Shown here: in pieces, positions 35,767-44,871 of the stretch
How the letters are laid out: every line of letters begins with the position of its first letter
Numbering within the stretch: the stretch's first letter is position 1
Program-made: the position numbers and the translations under genes
Source of the DNA: Burkholderia ubonensis subsp. mesacidophila
GTDB taxonomy: Bacteria > Pseudomonadota > Gammaproteobacteria > Burkholderiales > Burkholderiaceae
NCBI RefSeq assembly: GCF_002097715.1
Contig: NZ_CP020738.1
Span: 1,984,001-2,048,000, forward strand
Length of the DNA stretch: 64,000 nucleotides
Direction of reading: 5' to 3'
The notes under the pieces: model-generated
Seen by the model: the letters and a program-made list of their open reading frames with translations, nothing else
What the model was told of the DNA's origin: nothing
Databases searched by the model: none

Positions 35767-38700
35767 ATGAAGCAGCGCGACGACACCAAGCACAACAAAA
35801 CCTTTCAAACCATCACGCGATGGCTCTGGCGCACCGGCGCCGTCGCGGCGCTCGGGGCCGCCGCGGTGCTGTCGCTGCAGGCCGACGCCGCGCGCACAGT
35901 GAGCGTGTCGCCGCAAGGCACCGTCGCCGAGGTGCGGCAGGCCGTCGTCAAGTTCGACGAACCGATGGTCGCGTTCGGTTCGGCGTCCGCGCCGAATCCC
36001 GCGCGCATGACCTGCAACGATTCGGTCGCCGGGCGCGGCCAGGGCCGCTGGCTCGACGACAAGACCTGGGTCTACGACTTCGAGAACGACCTGCCGCCCG
36101 GCGTGCGCTGCGCGGTCGCGCTCAACGACGGGCTGCGCTCGGTCGCGGGCAACGCGGCCAGCGGCCCGCGCCGCTTCACGTTCCAGACGGGCGGCCCGTT
36201 CCCGGTGTCGGTGCGGCCCGGCTCGCGCGAGATCGAGGAACGGCAGGTGTTCGTGATCAAGCTGAACGGCCCCGCCGAAGAGCGCTCGGCGCTCGCGAAC
36301 ATCTGGTGCGAGGCGACCGGCATCGGCAACCGCATCCCCGTCGCGAACGCCGACGCGGACACGCGCAAGGCGCTGCTCGATCACTTCGACCTGAAGCAGG
36401 ACGCCGCGCGGGTGCTGACGCTGTCGTGCGCGCAGGCGCTGCCGTCGAGCGCGAAGATGCAGCTGGTATACGGCAAGGGCGTTGCCAGCCCGAGCGGCAT
36501 CGCGAACGACACCGAGCGGCGTTTCGATTTCACCGTGCGCGCGCCGTTCGCCGCGAGCTTCTCTTGCGAACGCGAAAACGCGAAGGCGCCGTGCACGCCG
36601 CTGCGGCCGCTGACGCTCTCGTTCAATGCACCGATCGCGCGCAAGAGCGCCGAAGCGATCCGGCTGCGCAGCCCGGACGGCACGCAGGCGCCGAACTTCG
36701 CGGCGGACGACAAGAGCGAGGAGGTAACGACCGTCACGTTCAACCCGCCGCTGCCCGAGCACGCCGCGCTGACGATCGAGCTGCCGTCGGACCTGCGCGA
36801 CGTCACCGGGCGCACGCTGAGCAACGCCGACCTGTTCCCGCTCGCGACGCGCACCGCGCCGATGCCGCCGCTCGCGAAATTCTCGTCGGGCACCTTCGGC
36901 ATCGTCGAGCGCTTCGCCGAGCCCGGCATGCCGGCGCTCGTGCCGGTCACGCTGCGCAACGTCGAGGCCGACCTGCACATCGCGGGCCTGAACGCCGGCG
37001 GCGCGCAATTCTCGAACCTGAAAGTCGAGAACGACACGTCGATCCGCCAGTGGATGCGGCGCGTCGAGCGGTTCGACAACTGGTCGATGACCGTCGAGGG
37101 GATCGACGAGCAAGTCCCCGGCCTGCTCCGGCGCGGCGGGCAGCATCCCGTCTACGTGCCGCTCGCGGCAGGCGAACGCCCGCCCGCGCCGAAGGACCGC
37201 CGCATCGACGTGCGTTCGCTGTCGCTGCTCAAGGGCGAGTCCGGCACGCAGACGCTGACGCTGCCGAAGGCCGATCCGAAGACGCTGCGACCGTTCGAGA
37301 CCGTCGGCGTGCCGATCGACAAGCCCGGCTTCTACGTGCTCGAGCTCGCGTCGCCGGCGCTCGGCCGCTCGCTGCTCGCGAAGCCGTCGAGCATGTACGT
37401 GCGCACCGCGGTGCTCGTCACCAATCTCGGCGTGCACCTGAAGCAGGGCCGCGAGAACAGCCTGGTCTGGGTCACCACGCTCGACAAGGGCAAGCCGGTG
37501 CCGAACGCGCAGGTGCGCGTGTCCGACTGCAACGGCGACGAGATCGCCGCCGGCAAGACCGACGCGCAGGGCCTGCTGAAGATCGACACGCCGTTCGAGC
37601 CGAAGCACGAATGCCAGACGGCCGAGCGCTTCGACGACTACTTCGTGTCGGCCCGCGTCGACGATCCGAAGACCGGCCCCGACATGGCGTTCGTCAGCTC
37701 GAACTGGAACCGGGGCATCGAGGCGTGGCGCTTCAACGTGCCGACCGACATGGGCAGCGAGCCGACCATGCGCGCGCACACCGTGTTCGACCGCACGCTG
37801 CTGCGCGCGGGCGAAACCGTGTCGATGAAGCACTTCCTGCGCCGGGAAACGCTGCAGAGCCTCGCGTTCCCGTCGCAATACCCGACCCGCGTGACGATCC
37901 GCCATCTCGGCAGCGGGCAGACGTACAAGCTGCCGCTGAGCTGGGCCGCCGACCATAGCGCCGACACCCGCTTCACGCTGCCGCCGGCCGCGAAGCTCGG
38001 CGAATACAGCGTCGAGCTCGAAGGCGGCCCCGAGGATGCGCCGACCGCCAGCTACTACAGCGGCAGCTTCCGGGTCGAGGCGTTCCGCCTGCCCGTCCTC
38101 AAGGGCACGATCGGCGCGCGCGACGCGCAGAAGAGCCCGCTCATCGCCGCGAAGGAAGCGCCGCTCGCGGTGCAGATCGACTACGTGTCGGGCGGCGGCG
38201 CGTCGAACCTGCCGGTGCAGGTGTCGGCGCTGATGAAATGGGCGTCCCCGCCGTTCGCCGATACCTATTCCGAGTTCAGCTTCTCGTCGTACCGCCCGGA
38301 GACCAGCGACGCGACGGCCGCCGACGACGAGCAGGACGGCGACAACGCATCGGGCAGCGCAAGCAACGATCCCGACGCGACCAGGCTGATCGCCGACAAG
38401 CTGCCTCTGACGCTCGACCACAACGGCGCGGGCTCGGTCACGCTCAAGGGGCTGCCTGCCGTCGACGCGCCGAAGCGCGTCGCGCTCGAAGCGACCTTCG
38501 CCGATCCGAACGGCGAGGTCCAGACGATCCGCGGCGACGCGATGCTGTGGCCGGCCGCGGTGGTCGCGGGCATCAAGGCGGGCCGCTGGGTATCGGTCGG
38601 CCAGCGGGTGCCCGTGCAGGCGCTCGCCGTCGACCTGCAGGGCAAGCCGCGCGCGTCGGTGCCGATCGAGATCAAGGGCGTCGCGCGCATCACGACGACG

Positions 38701-41700
38701 TCGCGCAAGCGCATGGTCGGCGGCTTCTACGCGTACGACAACCAGAGCGACACGCGCGACCTCGGCGTGCTGTGCTCGGGCAAGACCGACGACAAGGGCC
38801 GCATGTCGTGCGACGCGACGCTCGAACAGGCCGGCAACGTGCAGCTGATCGCGGTCGCGAAGGACGGTGACGGACGCACGTCCAACGCGTCGACGTCGGT
38901 GTGGGTCACGCGCGAGGACGAGCTCTGGTTCGGCGGCGACAACACCGATCGGATCGACGTGATTCCGGAGAAGACTTCGTACGAACCGGGCGAAACCGCC
39001 CGCTTCCAGGTGCGGATGCCGTTCCGCTACGCGACCGCGCTCGTCGCGGTCGAGCGCGGCGGCGTGATGGAGACGCACATCGTCGAGCTGAGCGGCAAGA
39101 ACCCGACGGTCGACCTGAAGGTCGGCGACACGTGGGGGCCGAACGTCTACGTGTCGGTGCTCGCGCTGCGCGGCCGGATTCGCGAGGTGCCGTGGTACTC
39201 GTTCTTCACGTGGGGCTGGAAGGCGCCGCTCGAATGGGCGCGCGCGTTCTGGCGCGAAGGCCGTCACTATGAAGCGCCGACCGCGTTCGTCGACCTGTCG
39301 AAGCCCGCGTTCCGCTACGGCCTCGGCGAGATCAAGGTCGGCACGGGCGCGCACCGGCTCGGCGTGACGGTCACGACCGACGCGACCCGCTACACCGTGC
39401 GCGGCAAGGCGCAGGCGCACGTGAAGGTCACGCTGCCGGGCGGCCGGCCCGCGCCGGCCGGCACGCAGGTCGCGATCGCGGCCGTCGACGAGGCGCTGCT
39501 CGAACTGATGCCCAACAACAGCTGGGACCTGCTCGACGCGATGCTGCGGCGACGCGCATACGGCGTCGAGACCGCCACCGCGCAGATGGAGATCGTCGGC
39601 CGCCGCCACTTCGGCCGCAAGGCCGTGCCGGCCGGCGGCGGCGGCGGCAGCGCGCCGACCCGCGAGCTGTTCGACACGCTGCTGCTGTGGAATCCACGCG
39701 TGACGCTCGACGCGAACGGCAGCGCAACCGTCGAGGTGCCGCTCAACGATGCGCTGACCCGCTTCCGGATCGTCGCGATCGCGGCGGTCGGCCCCGACCG
39801 CTTCGGCACCGGCAGCACGTCGATCCGCAGCACGCAGGACCTGCAGCTGATCTCCGGCCTGCCGCCGCTGGTGCGCGAAGGCGACGCATTCCGCGCGCAG
39901 GTCACGCTGCGCAATACGACCGAGCGCACGATGCGGGTCGTCGTCACGCCGCGCGTGACCGGCCTCGACATCGCGCCGCAAACCGTTTCCCTCGCGCCGA
40001 ACGGCGCCGGCGAAGTCGCGTGGACGATCACCGTGCCCGAGCAGGCGCTCGATGCGAGCGGCGCGCTGAACTGGCGCATCGAGGCGGCCGAGCAAGGCGG
40101 CGCACGCGCGGCCGACGCGCTCGCGGTCGTGCAGAAGGTCGTGCCCGCGCTGCCGGTCACCGTGCAGCAGGCGACGCTCGCGCAGGTCGACGGCACGCTC
40201 GCGCTGCCCGTCGCGCCGCCGGCCGGCGCGGCCCCGAACGCGCAAGGCGCGCCGCGCGGCGGCATCGCCGTGTCGCTGCAATCGAAGCTGGCCGACGGCC
40301 TGCCGGGCGTGCGGCGCTGGTTCCAGCACTACCCGTACAGCTGCCTCGAACAGCAGGCGTCGCGCGCGATCGGGCTGCGCGATCCCGCGCAATGGCAGGC
40401 GCTGACCGCGCGCATGCCGGTCTATCTGGACAGCGACGGGCTCGCGAGCTATTTCCCGCCGCGCTCCGACGATTCGCACTACGGCAGCCCGACGCTGACG
40501 TCGTACCTGCTCGTGCTGTCGGATGAAGCGAGCCGCCTCGACCCGCGCTTCGCGCTGCCCGAAGACGTGCGCGCGCAGCTCGAAGCCGGTCTCGGGCGCT
40601 TCGTCGAAGGCCGCATCCAGCGCGACACGTGGGCGCCCCGCCAGGACCGCGACCTGCGCAAGCTCGCCGCGATCGAGGCGCTGTCGCGCTACGGCGCGGC
40701 GCAGGGCCGGATGCTCGGCTCGCTCGAGATCGCGCCGAACCAGTGGCCGACGTCGGCCGTGATCGACTATCACGCGATCCTGACGCGCGTGAAGGACATC
40801 CCGCAGCGCGACGAGAAACGCGCGCAGGTCGAGCAGATCCTGCGCGCGCGGCTCACCTACCAGGGCACGCAACTCGTGTTCTCGACCGCGCGCGACGACG
40901 ACCTGTGGTGGCTGATGACGAGCAACGAGACCAACGCCGCGCGGCTCGCGCTGGAATTCGCGGGCGACCCGGCGTGGAAGGACGAGATGCCGCGCGTGAC
41001 GTCCGGCCTGCTCGCGCTGCAGCGCCAGGGCGCGTGGCAGACGACGACGTCGAACGCGCTCGGCCTGCTCGCGGTCGAGCGTTTCTCGCGCGTCTACGAG
41101 AGCACGCCCGTCAGCGGCACGACGAAGGTGACGCTCGGCGGCGACGAGCGCTCGATCGCGTGGTCGTCGTCGCCGGCTGCATCGGCTGCATCGGCTGCAT
41201 CGGCAGCGCCGGCCGCCTCGGCCGTCCCGGCGTCGGCGACCCCGGCCACCCGCGCAGCCGCCGCGCGCAGCGTGATGCTGCCGTGGCCGCGCGCCGCCCA
41301 GCCGGGCACGCTCAGCGTCGCGCAGAACGGCACCGGCCGCCCGTGGGCGGCGATCGAAAGCCTCGCCGCGGTGCCGCTGCGCGCGCCGTTCGCGGCAGGC
41401 TACCGGATCACGAAGACGGTCACGCCGGTGTCGCCCGCGGTCAAGGGCGTGCTGACCCGCGGCGACGTGGTGCGGGTGCACCTCGACATCGACGCGCAGA
41501 GCGACATGACGTGGGTGGTCGTCAACGATCCGATTCCGTCCGGCGCGACGATCCTCGGCTCCGGCCTCGGCCGCGACTCCGAGGCGGCGACGCAGGGCGA
41601 GAAGACCGCCGACGGCGCCTGGCCCGCCTTCATCGAACGCGACTTCGACGGCTATCGCGCGTATTACGACTATGTGCCGAAGGGCAAGCTGTCGGTCGAA

Positions 41701-41838
41701 TACACGGTGCGGCTGAACAACGTCGGCACGTTCGGGCTGCCGCCGACGCGCGTCGAGGCGCTGTACGCGCCGTCGGTGTACGGGCTGTGGCCGAATCCGC
41801 CGGTGACCGTCAAGCCGGCCGACGCCGGCAAGCCGTGA
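35767..41838 (+). CDS. Bacterial alpha-2-macroglobulin
   Basis: A 2023-residue periplasmic protease trap. It has the MG-domain series through about 1300, a bait-like region, and the thioester motif CLEQ at 1526-1529 (YPYSCLEQQASRAIGLRD), then the complement-like and receptor-binding-like end. A protease that cuts the bait is caught by the exposed thioester. The signal sequence (WLWRTGAVAALGAAAVLSLQADA) has no lipobox Cys, so unlike the E. coli YfhM lipoprotein it is probably soluble or held by its signal. The ATG at 35767 was chosen from that signal. It is followed 7 bases later by pbpC, the classic partner in peptidoglycan repair after attack. Confidence 0.94.
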   Translation: MKQRDDTKHNKTFQTITRWLWRTGAVAALGAAAVLSLQADAARTVSVSPQGTVAEVRQAVVKFDEPMVAFGSASAPNPARMTCNDSVAGRGQGRWLDDKTWVYDFENDLPPGVRCAVALNDGLRSVAGNAASGPRRFTFQTGGPFPVSVRPGSREIEERQVFVIKLNGPAEERSALANIWCEATGIGNRIPVANADADTRKALLDHFDLKQDAARVLTLSCAQALPSSAKMQLVYGKGVASPSGIANDTERRFDFTVRAPFAASFSCERENAKAPCTPLRPLTLSFNAPIARKSAEAIRLRSPDGTQAPNFAADDKSEEVTTVTFNPPLPEHAALTIELPSDLRDVTGRTLSNADLFPLATRTAPMPPLAKFSSGTFGIVERFAEPGMPALVPVTLRNVEADLHIAGLNAGGAQFSNLKVENDTSIRQWMRRVERFDNWSMTVEGIDEQVPGLLRRGGQHPVYVPLAAGERPPAPKDRRIDVRSLSLLKGESGTQTLTLPKADPKTLRPFETVGVPIDKPGFYVLELASPALGRSLLAKPSSMYVRTAVLVTNLGVHLKQGRENSLVWVTTLDKGKPVPNAQVRVSDCNGDEIAAGKTDAQGLLKIDTPFEPKHECQTAERFDDYFVSARVDDPKTGPDMAFVSSNWNRGIEAWRFNVPTDMGSEPTMRAHTVFDRTLLRAGETVSMKHFLRRETLQSLAFPSQYPTRVTIRHLGSGQTYKLPLSWAADHSADTRFTLPPAAKLGEYSVELEGGPEDAPTASYYSGSFRVEAFRLPVLKGTIGARDAQKSPLIAAKEAPLAVQIDYVSGGGASNLPVQVSALMKWASPPFADTYSEFSFSSYRPETSDATAADDEQDGDNASGSASNDPDATRLIADKLPLTLDHNGAGSVTLKGLPAVDAPKRVALEATFADPNGEVQTIRGDAMLWPAAVVAGIKAGRWVSVGQRVPVQALAVDLQGKPRASVPIEIKGVARITTTSRKRMVGGFYAYDNQSDTRDLGVLCSGKTDDKGRMSCDATLEQAGNVQLIAVAKDGDGRTSNASTSVWVTREDELWFGGDNTDRIDVIPEKTSYEPGETARFQVRMPFRYATALVAVERGGVMETHIVELSGKNPTVDLKVGDTWGPNVYVSVLALRGRIREVPWYSFFTWGWKAPLEWARAFWREGRHYEAPTAFVDLSKPAFRYGLGEIKVGTGAHRLGVTVTTDATRYTVRGKAQAHVKVTLPGGRPAPAGTQVAIAAVDEALLELMPNNSWDLLDAMLRRRAYGVETATAQMEIVGRRHFGRKAVPAGGGGGSAPTRELFDTLLLWNPRVTLDANGSATVEVPLNDALTRFRIVAIAAVGPDRFGTGSTSIRSTQDLQLISGLPPLVREGDAFRAQVTLRNTTERTMRVVVTPRVTGLDIAPQTVSLAPNGAGEVAWTITVPEQALDASGALNWRIEAAEQGGARAADALAVVQKVVPALPVTVQQATLAQVDGTLALPVAPPAGAAPNAQGAPRGGIAVSLQSKLADGLPGVRRWFQHYPYSCLEQQASRAIGLRDPAQWQALTARMPVYLDSDGLASYFPPRSDDSHYGSPTLTSYLLVLSDEASRLDPRFALPEDVRAQLEAGLGRFVEGRIQRDTWAPRQDRDLRKLAAIEALSRYGAAQGRMLGSLEIAPNQWPTSAVIDYHAILTRVKDIPQRDEKRAQVEQILRARLTYQGTQLVFSTARDDDLWWLMTSNETNAARLALEFAGDPAWKDEMPRVTSGLLALQRQGAWQTTTSNALGLLAVERFSRVYESTPVSGTTKVTLGGDERSIAWSSSPAASAASAASAAPAASAVPASATPATRAAAARSVMLPWPRAAQPGTLSVAQNGTGRPWAAIESLAAVPLRAPFAAGYRITKTVTPVSPAVKGVLTRGDVVRVHLDIDAQSDMTWVVVNDPIPSGATILGSGLGRDSEAATQGEKTADGAWPAFIERDFDGYRAYYDYVPKGKLSVEYTVRLNNVGTFGLPPTRVEALYAPSVYGLWPNPPVTVKPADAGKP
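41175..41201 (+). repeat. Triple 9-bp in-frame repeat in the macroglobulin gene
   Basis: Three copies of GGCTGCATC lie in a Ser/Ala-rich low-complexity stretch (SPAASAASAASAAPAASA) about 240 residues downstream of the thioester motif. The repeat keeps the frame and may vary in number between strains. Confidence 0.85.
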
Positions 41839-41845
41839 ACGCGCG

Positions 41846-44086
41846 ATGAAGGGATTCGCTTCACCCCGGCCGGCGCATATCGCCGGTACTGCCGGCCGCC
41901 TCTTCGTCGCCGTGCTGCTCGCGGCCCCGCTCGTCGCGCACGCGCTGCCGTCCTACGACGACGTGCGCCACCGCTGGCGCAGCTCCGACTGGGTGCTGCT
42001 CGCCCGCGACGGCACCCCGCTGCAGCGCACCCGCGTCGATCTCGCCGAACGGCGCGGCGACTGGGTCGCGCTCGGCGACGTGTCGCCCGCGTTCCGCGAG
42101 GCGATCGTCGTGTCCGAGGACCGGCGCTTCTACGAACATAGCGGCGTCGACTGGCGCGGCATCGCGGGCGCCGCATGGGGCAACCTGTGGAACGAGCGCA
42201 CGCGGGGCGCGTCGACCGTGACGATGCAGCTCGCCGGCCTGCTCAGCGATTCGCCGCGCCGCTCGGGCCAGCGCTCGCTGCCGCAGAAGGCCACGCAGGC
42301 GATGAACGCGCTGCTGCTCGAACGCGGCTGGCGCAAGGACCAGATCCTCGAGGCCTACCTGAACCTCGTGCCGTTCCGCGGCGAGACGATCGGGCTCGAC
42401 GCGATGTCGCGGGTGCTGTTCGGCAAGGCGCCGTCCGGGCTCGACGTGCGCGAGTCCGCGGTCGCCGCCGCGCTCGTGCGCGCGCCCAACGCGAACGCCG
42501 CGAAAGTCGCCGAGCGCGCGTGCCGCATCCTGCGCGACATGCAAGCCGCGCAGCAGTGCGCATCGCTCGACGGCTACGTGCAGCTCGTGACCGCGCGCCC
42601 GCCAAGCGCCGCACGCGACGACGGCGCGGCGCTCGCGCCGCATTTCGCGCGGCGCATCGCGGCCGAGGTGAAGCCGGGCGCGGGCGCGCAGGTCCGCTCG
42701 ACGCTCGACGCGCCGCTGCAGCGCTTCGCACGCGACACGCTGACCCGCGCGCTGACCGAGCTCAATGCCCCCGCCCATCGACGCAACGTGCAGGACGGCG
42801 CGGTGGTCGTGATCGACAACGCGAGCGGCGAGATCCGCGCGTGGGTCGGCTCGTCCGGCGCGCTGTCGGGCGCGCGCGACGTCGACGCCGTGCTCGCGCC
42901 GCGCCAGGCCGGCTCGACGCTCAAGCCGTTCCTGTATGCGCAGGCGATCGACGAGAAGCGGCTGACCGCCGCATCGTTGCTCGACGACGCGCCGATCAAC
43001 CTCGCCACGGGTGGCGGCCTGTACATTCCGCAGAACTACGACAAGGAATTCAAGGGCTGGGTGAGCGTGCGCAGCGCGCTCGGCGGATCGCTCAACGTGC
43101 CGGCCGTGCGCACGCTCGTGCTCGTGACGCCGCACCGCTTCGCGCGCACGCTGACCGCGCTCGGGCTGCCGCTCACGCAGGAAGGCGACTACTACGGCTT
43201 CAGCCTCGCGCTCGGCAGCGCGGACGTCACGCTGCTGTCGCTGACCAACGCGTATCGCGCGCTCGCGAACGGCGGCGTCGCGCGCAAGGCCATCGACCTG
43301 CCGGCGCCGGCTTCGTCCGCATCGGCACCGGCGCGCGCGCCCGACGGCACGCGCGTGTTCAGCGAGGCGGCGAGCTTCGTCGTCACCGACATCCTCGCCG
43401 ACAACAACGCGCGCGTGCGCACGTTCGGCTTCGACAACCCGCTCGCGACGCGTTTCTTCTCGGCGGTCAAGACCGGCACCAGCAAGGACATGCGCGACAA
43501 CTGGGCCGTCGGGTATACGTCGCGCTACACGGTCGGCGTCTGGGTCGGCAACGCGGACGGCTCGCCGATGTGGGACATCTCGGGCGTGACCGGCTCGGCC
43601 CCGGTCTGGTCGGCGGTCGTCGGCTACCTGCATCGCGATCTCGCGAGCCGCGCGCCGCGTGCTCCCGCCGGCGTCGAGCAGCGCCGCATCACGTTCGAGC
43701 GCGATCTCGAGCCGGCGCGCGGCGAATGGTTTCTCGCCGGCACCGCGGTCGATACGATCCGGCTCGCCGCGCCCGTCACGGCCGGCAAGGACGGGCCGCG
43801 CGCGCCGCTGACGATCGGCGCGCCGACCGACGGGACGATCTTCGCGATCGATCCGGACATTCCGCCGAAGAACCAGCGGGTCTGGTTCGAGCGCACCGCG
43901 GGCCGCGCGGCGAAGTTTTCGTGGCGGCTCGACGACAAGGTGATCGGGCACGCGGACCGCGTCGCGTGGATGCCGTGGCCGGGGCGGCACCGGCTCGAAC
44001 TGGTCGATGCGCGCGGGAATGTCGCCGATACGATCGGGTTCGAAGTGCGGGGCGCGTTCGCGAAGCCGGGGGCGCGCCGGCCGTAA
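41846..44086 (+). CDS. pbpC: Penicillin-binding protein 1C
   Basis: A 746-residue bifunctional peptidoglycan synthase. A signal/membrane anchor (about 15-35) is followed by the GT51 glycosyltransferase with EDRRFYEHSGVD (Glu91) and RGASTVTMQ (120-128). The transpeptidase has Ser357 in GSTLK, SLN at 415-417 and KTG at about 542, and the C-terminal 90 residues form the BiPBP_C domain. PbpC with macroglobulin next door is a well-known genomic pair, thought to mend cell-wall damage during protease or host attack. The start at 41846 is 7 bases after the macroglobulin stop, so the two are co-expressed. Confidence 0.95.
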   Translation: MKGFASPRPAHIAGTAGRLFVAVLLAAPLVAHALPSYDDVRHRWRSSDWVLLARDGTPLQRTRVDLAERRGDWVALGDVSPAFREAIVVSEDRRFYEHSGVDWRGIAGAAWGNLWNERTRGASTVTMQLAGLLSDSPRRSGQRSLPQKATQAMNALLLERGWRKDQILEAYLNLVPFRGETIGLDAMSRVLFGKAPSGLDVRESAVAAALVRAPNANAAKVAERACRILRDMQAAQQCASLDGYVQLVTARPPSAARDDGAALAPHFARRIAAEVKPGAGAQVRSTLDAPLQRFARDTLTRALTELNAPAHRRNVQDGAVVVIDNASGEIRAWVGSSGALSGARDVDAVLAPRQAGSTLKPFLYAQAIDEKRLTAASLLDDAPINLATGGGLYIPQNYDKEFKGWVSVRSALGGSLNVPAVRTLVLVTPHRFARTLTALGLPLTQEGDYYGFSLALGSADVTLLSLTNAYRALANGGVARKAIDLPAPASSASAPARAPDGTRVFSEAASFVVTDILADNNARVRTFGFDNPLATRFFSAVKTGTSKDMRDNWAVGYTSRYTVGVWVGNADGSPMWDISGVTGSAPVWSAVVGYLHRDLASRAPRAPAGVEQRRITFERDLEPARGEWFLAGTAVDTIRLAAPVTAGKDGPRAPLTIGAPTDGTIFAIDPDIPPKNQRVWFERTAGRAAKFSWRLDDKVIGHADRVAWMPWPGRHRLELVDARGNVADTIGFEVRGAFAKPGARRP

Positions 44087-44095
44087 GGGCGGCAC

Positions 44096-44111
44096 GAGCG
44101 GGCGCCCGCTC
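44096..44111. terminator. Palindrome between convergent pbpC and hemerythrin genes
   Basis: GAGCGGGCGCCCGCTC is a perfect 16-base palindrome in the 29-base gap between two convergent genes. It lacks a T tract, so its terminator role is only suggested by position. Confidence 0.4.
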
Positions 44112-44115
44112 CCGC

Positions 44116-44697
44116 TTACGCCTGCGCTTCCGGGATCACCTGCACGATCAGCGCATACAGACGCTCGAAATCCTCGTCGAACTTTTCGCCTTCGAACGGA
44201 TCCCGGTTCGCGCCGAATGCGTCGTCGAGCTCGATCCAGTCTTCCACGGTCAGCCATTGCCGTGCGGCAGGCAGGATGACCTCTTCCTCGACGTGCATGT
44301 GCTTCAGGTAGAACGCGGCATATTCGTCGACCGCCGCGCGCAATTGCGGATAGGCGGATTCGCCGACCTGTTCGCAACGCGTCAGCTCATGCTCGATGTT
44401 CCGCAGCAGCGCTTCGCCTTGCGCGTGCTGCGCCTCGAGAGCGTCGATGACTTCGTCCAGCGCTTGCGTGCGGCGGCGCAGGCGCGCAAACAGATACCGA
44501 TCCTCGTTGGGATGATGGATCTGCTCCGGGTACTCGCGGATGTAGTACAGCATGGCCCGGAACACCATCAGCCCCGGCATCGTCGCGCCGCCGGCGAGCC
44601 GCTCGACGAAGTGCTGCATACCCGAGATGACGGTCGACAGCTGCCGATGCTCCCTGAGAATGACCTGTACCGCGCTCCTTGGCTGTGGGGCTCGCAT
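44116..44697 (-). CDS. Hemerythrin domain-containing protein
   Basis: A 193-residue all-helical HHE protein. The iron-ligand set is present: EHRQL near the start, HHPNEDRYLFARL (His and Glu), and KHMHVEEEVILPAA (His, His, Glu). Hemerythrins bind O2, sense redox or repair iron-sulfur centres. The ATG at 44697 has GGGAGG 8 bases upstream. The N-terminal region to about 25 is basic and Pro-rich. It is convergent with pbpC and follows a chemoreceptor gene on the same strand 174 bases away. It is cytoplasmic. Its partner is unknown. Confidence 0.88.
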   Translation of the reverse strand: MRAPQPRSAVQVILREHRQLSTVISGMQHFVERLAGGATMPGLMVFRAMLYYIREYPEQIHHPNEDRYLFARLRRRTQALDEVIDALEAQHAQGEALLRNIEHELTRCEQVGESAYPQLRAAVDEYAAFYLKHMHVEEEVILPAARQWLTVEDWIELDDAFGANRDPFEGEKFDEDFERLYALIVQVIPEAQA

Positions 44698-44871
44698 TTC
44701 ACTCACCTCCCGCCGTGCGTTCGGCACGGCAACGTCCCGGTGTTCGTCCGGCGCCGCCTCCGCCGCGCGGGAGGCGCCGCGGCCGGGGCGTTCGGACCAG
44801 TCAATTGAAATGGTCGCGCCAACCCGGCCGGCGGGCTTGACCTCGATCAACGCCCGGCGTCAGGCGTCGAG

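Noticed and set aside
35716..41481. A very long open frame (about 1920 codons) on the minus strand across the macroglobulin gene
   Set aside because: It is a GC-codon shadow: Arg/Ala/His-rich with no domains, no ribosome site, and exactly opposite a real gene with a thioester motif.
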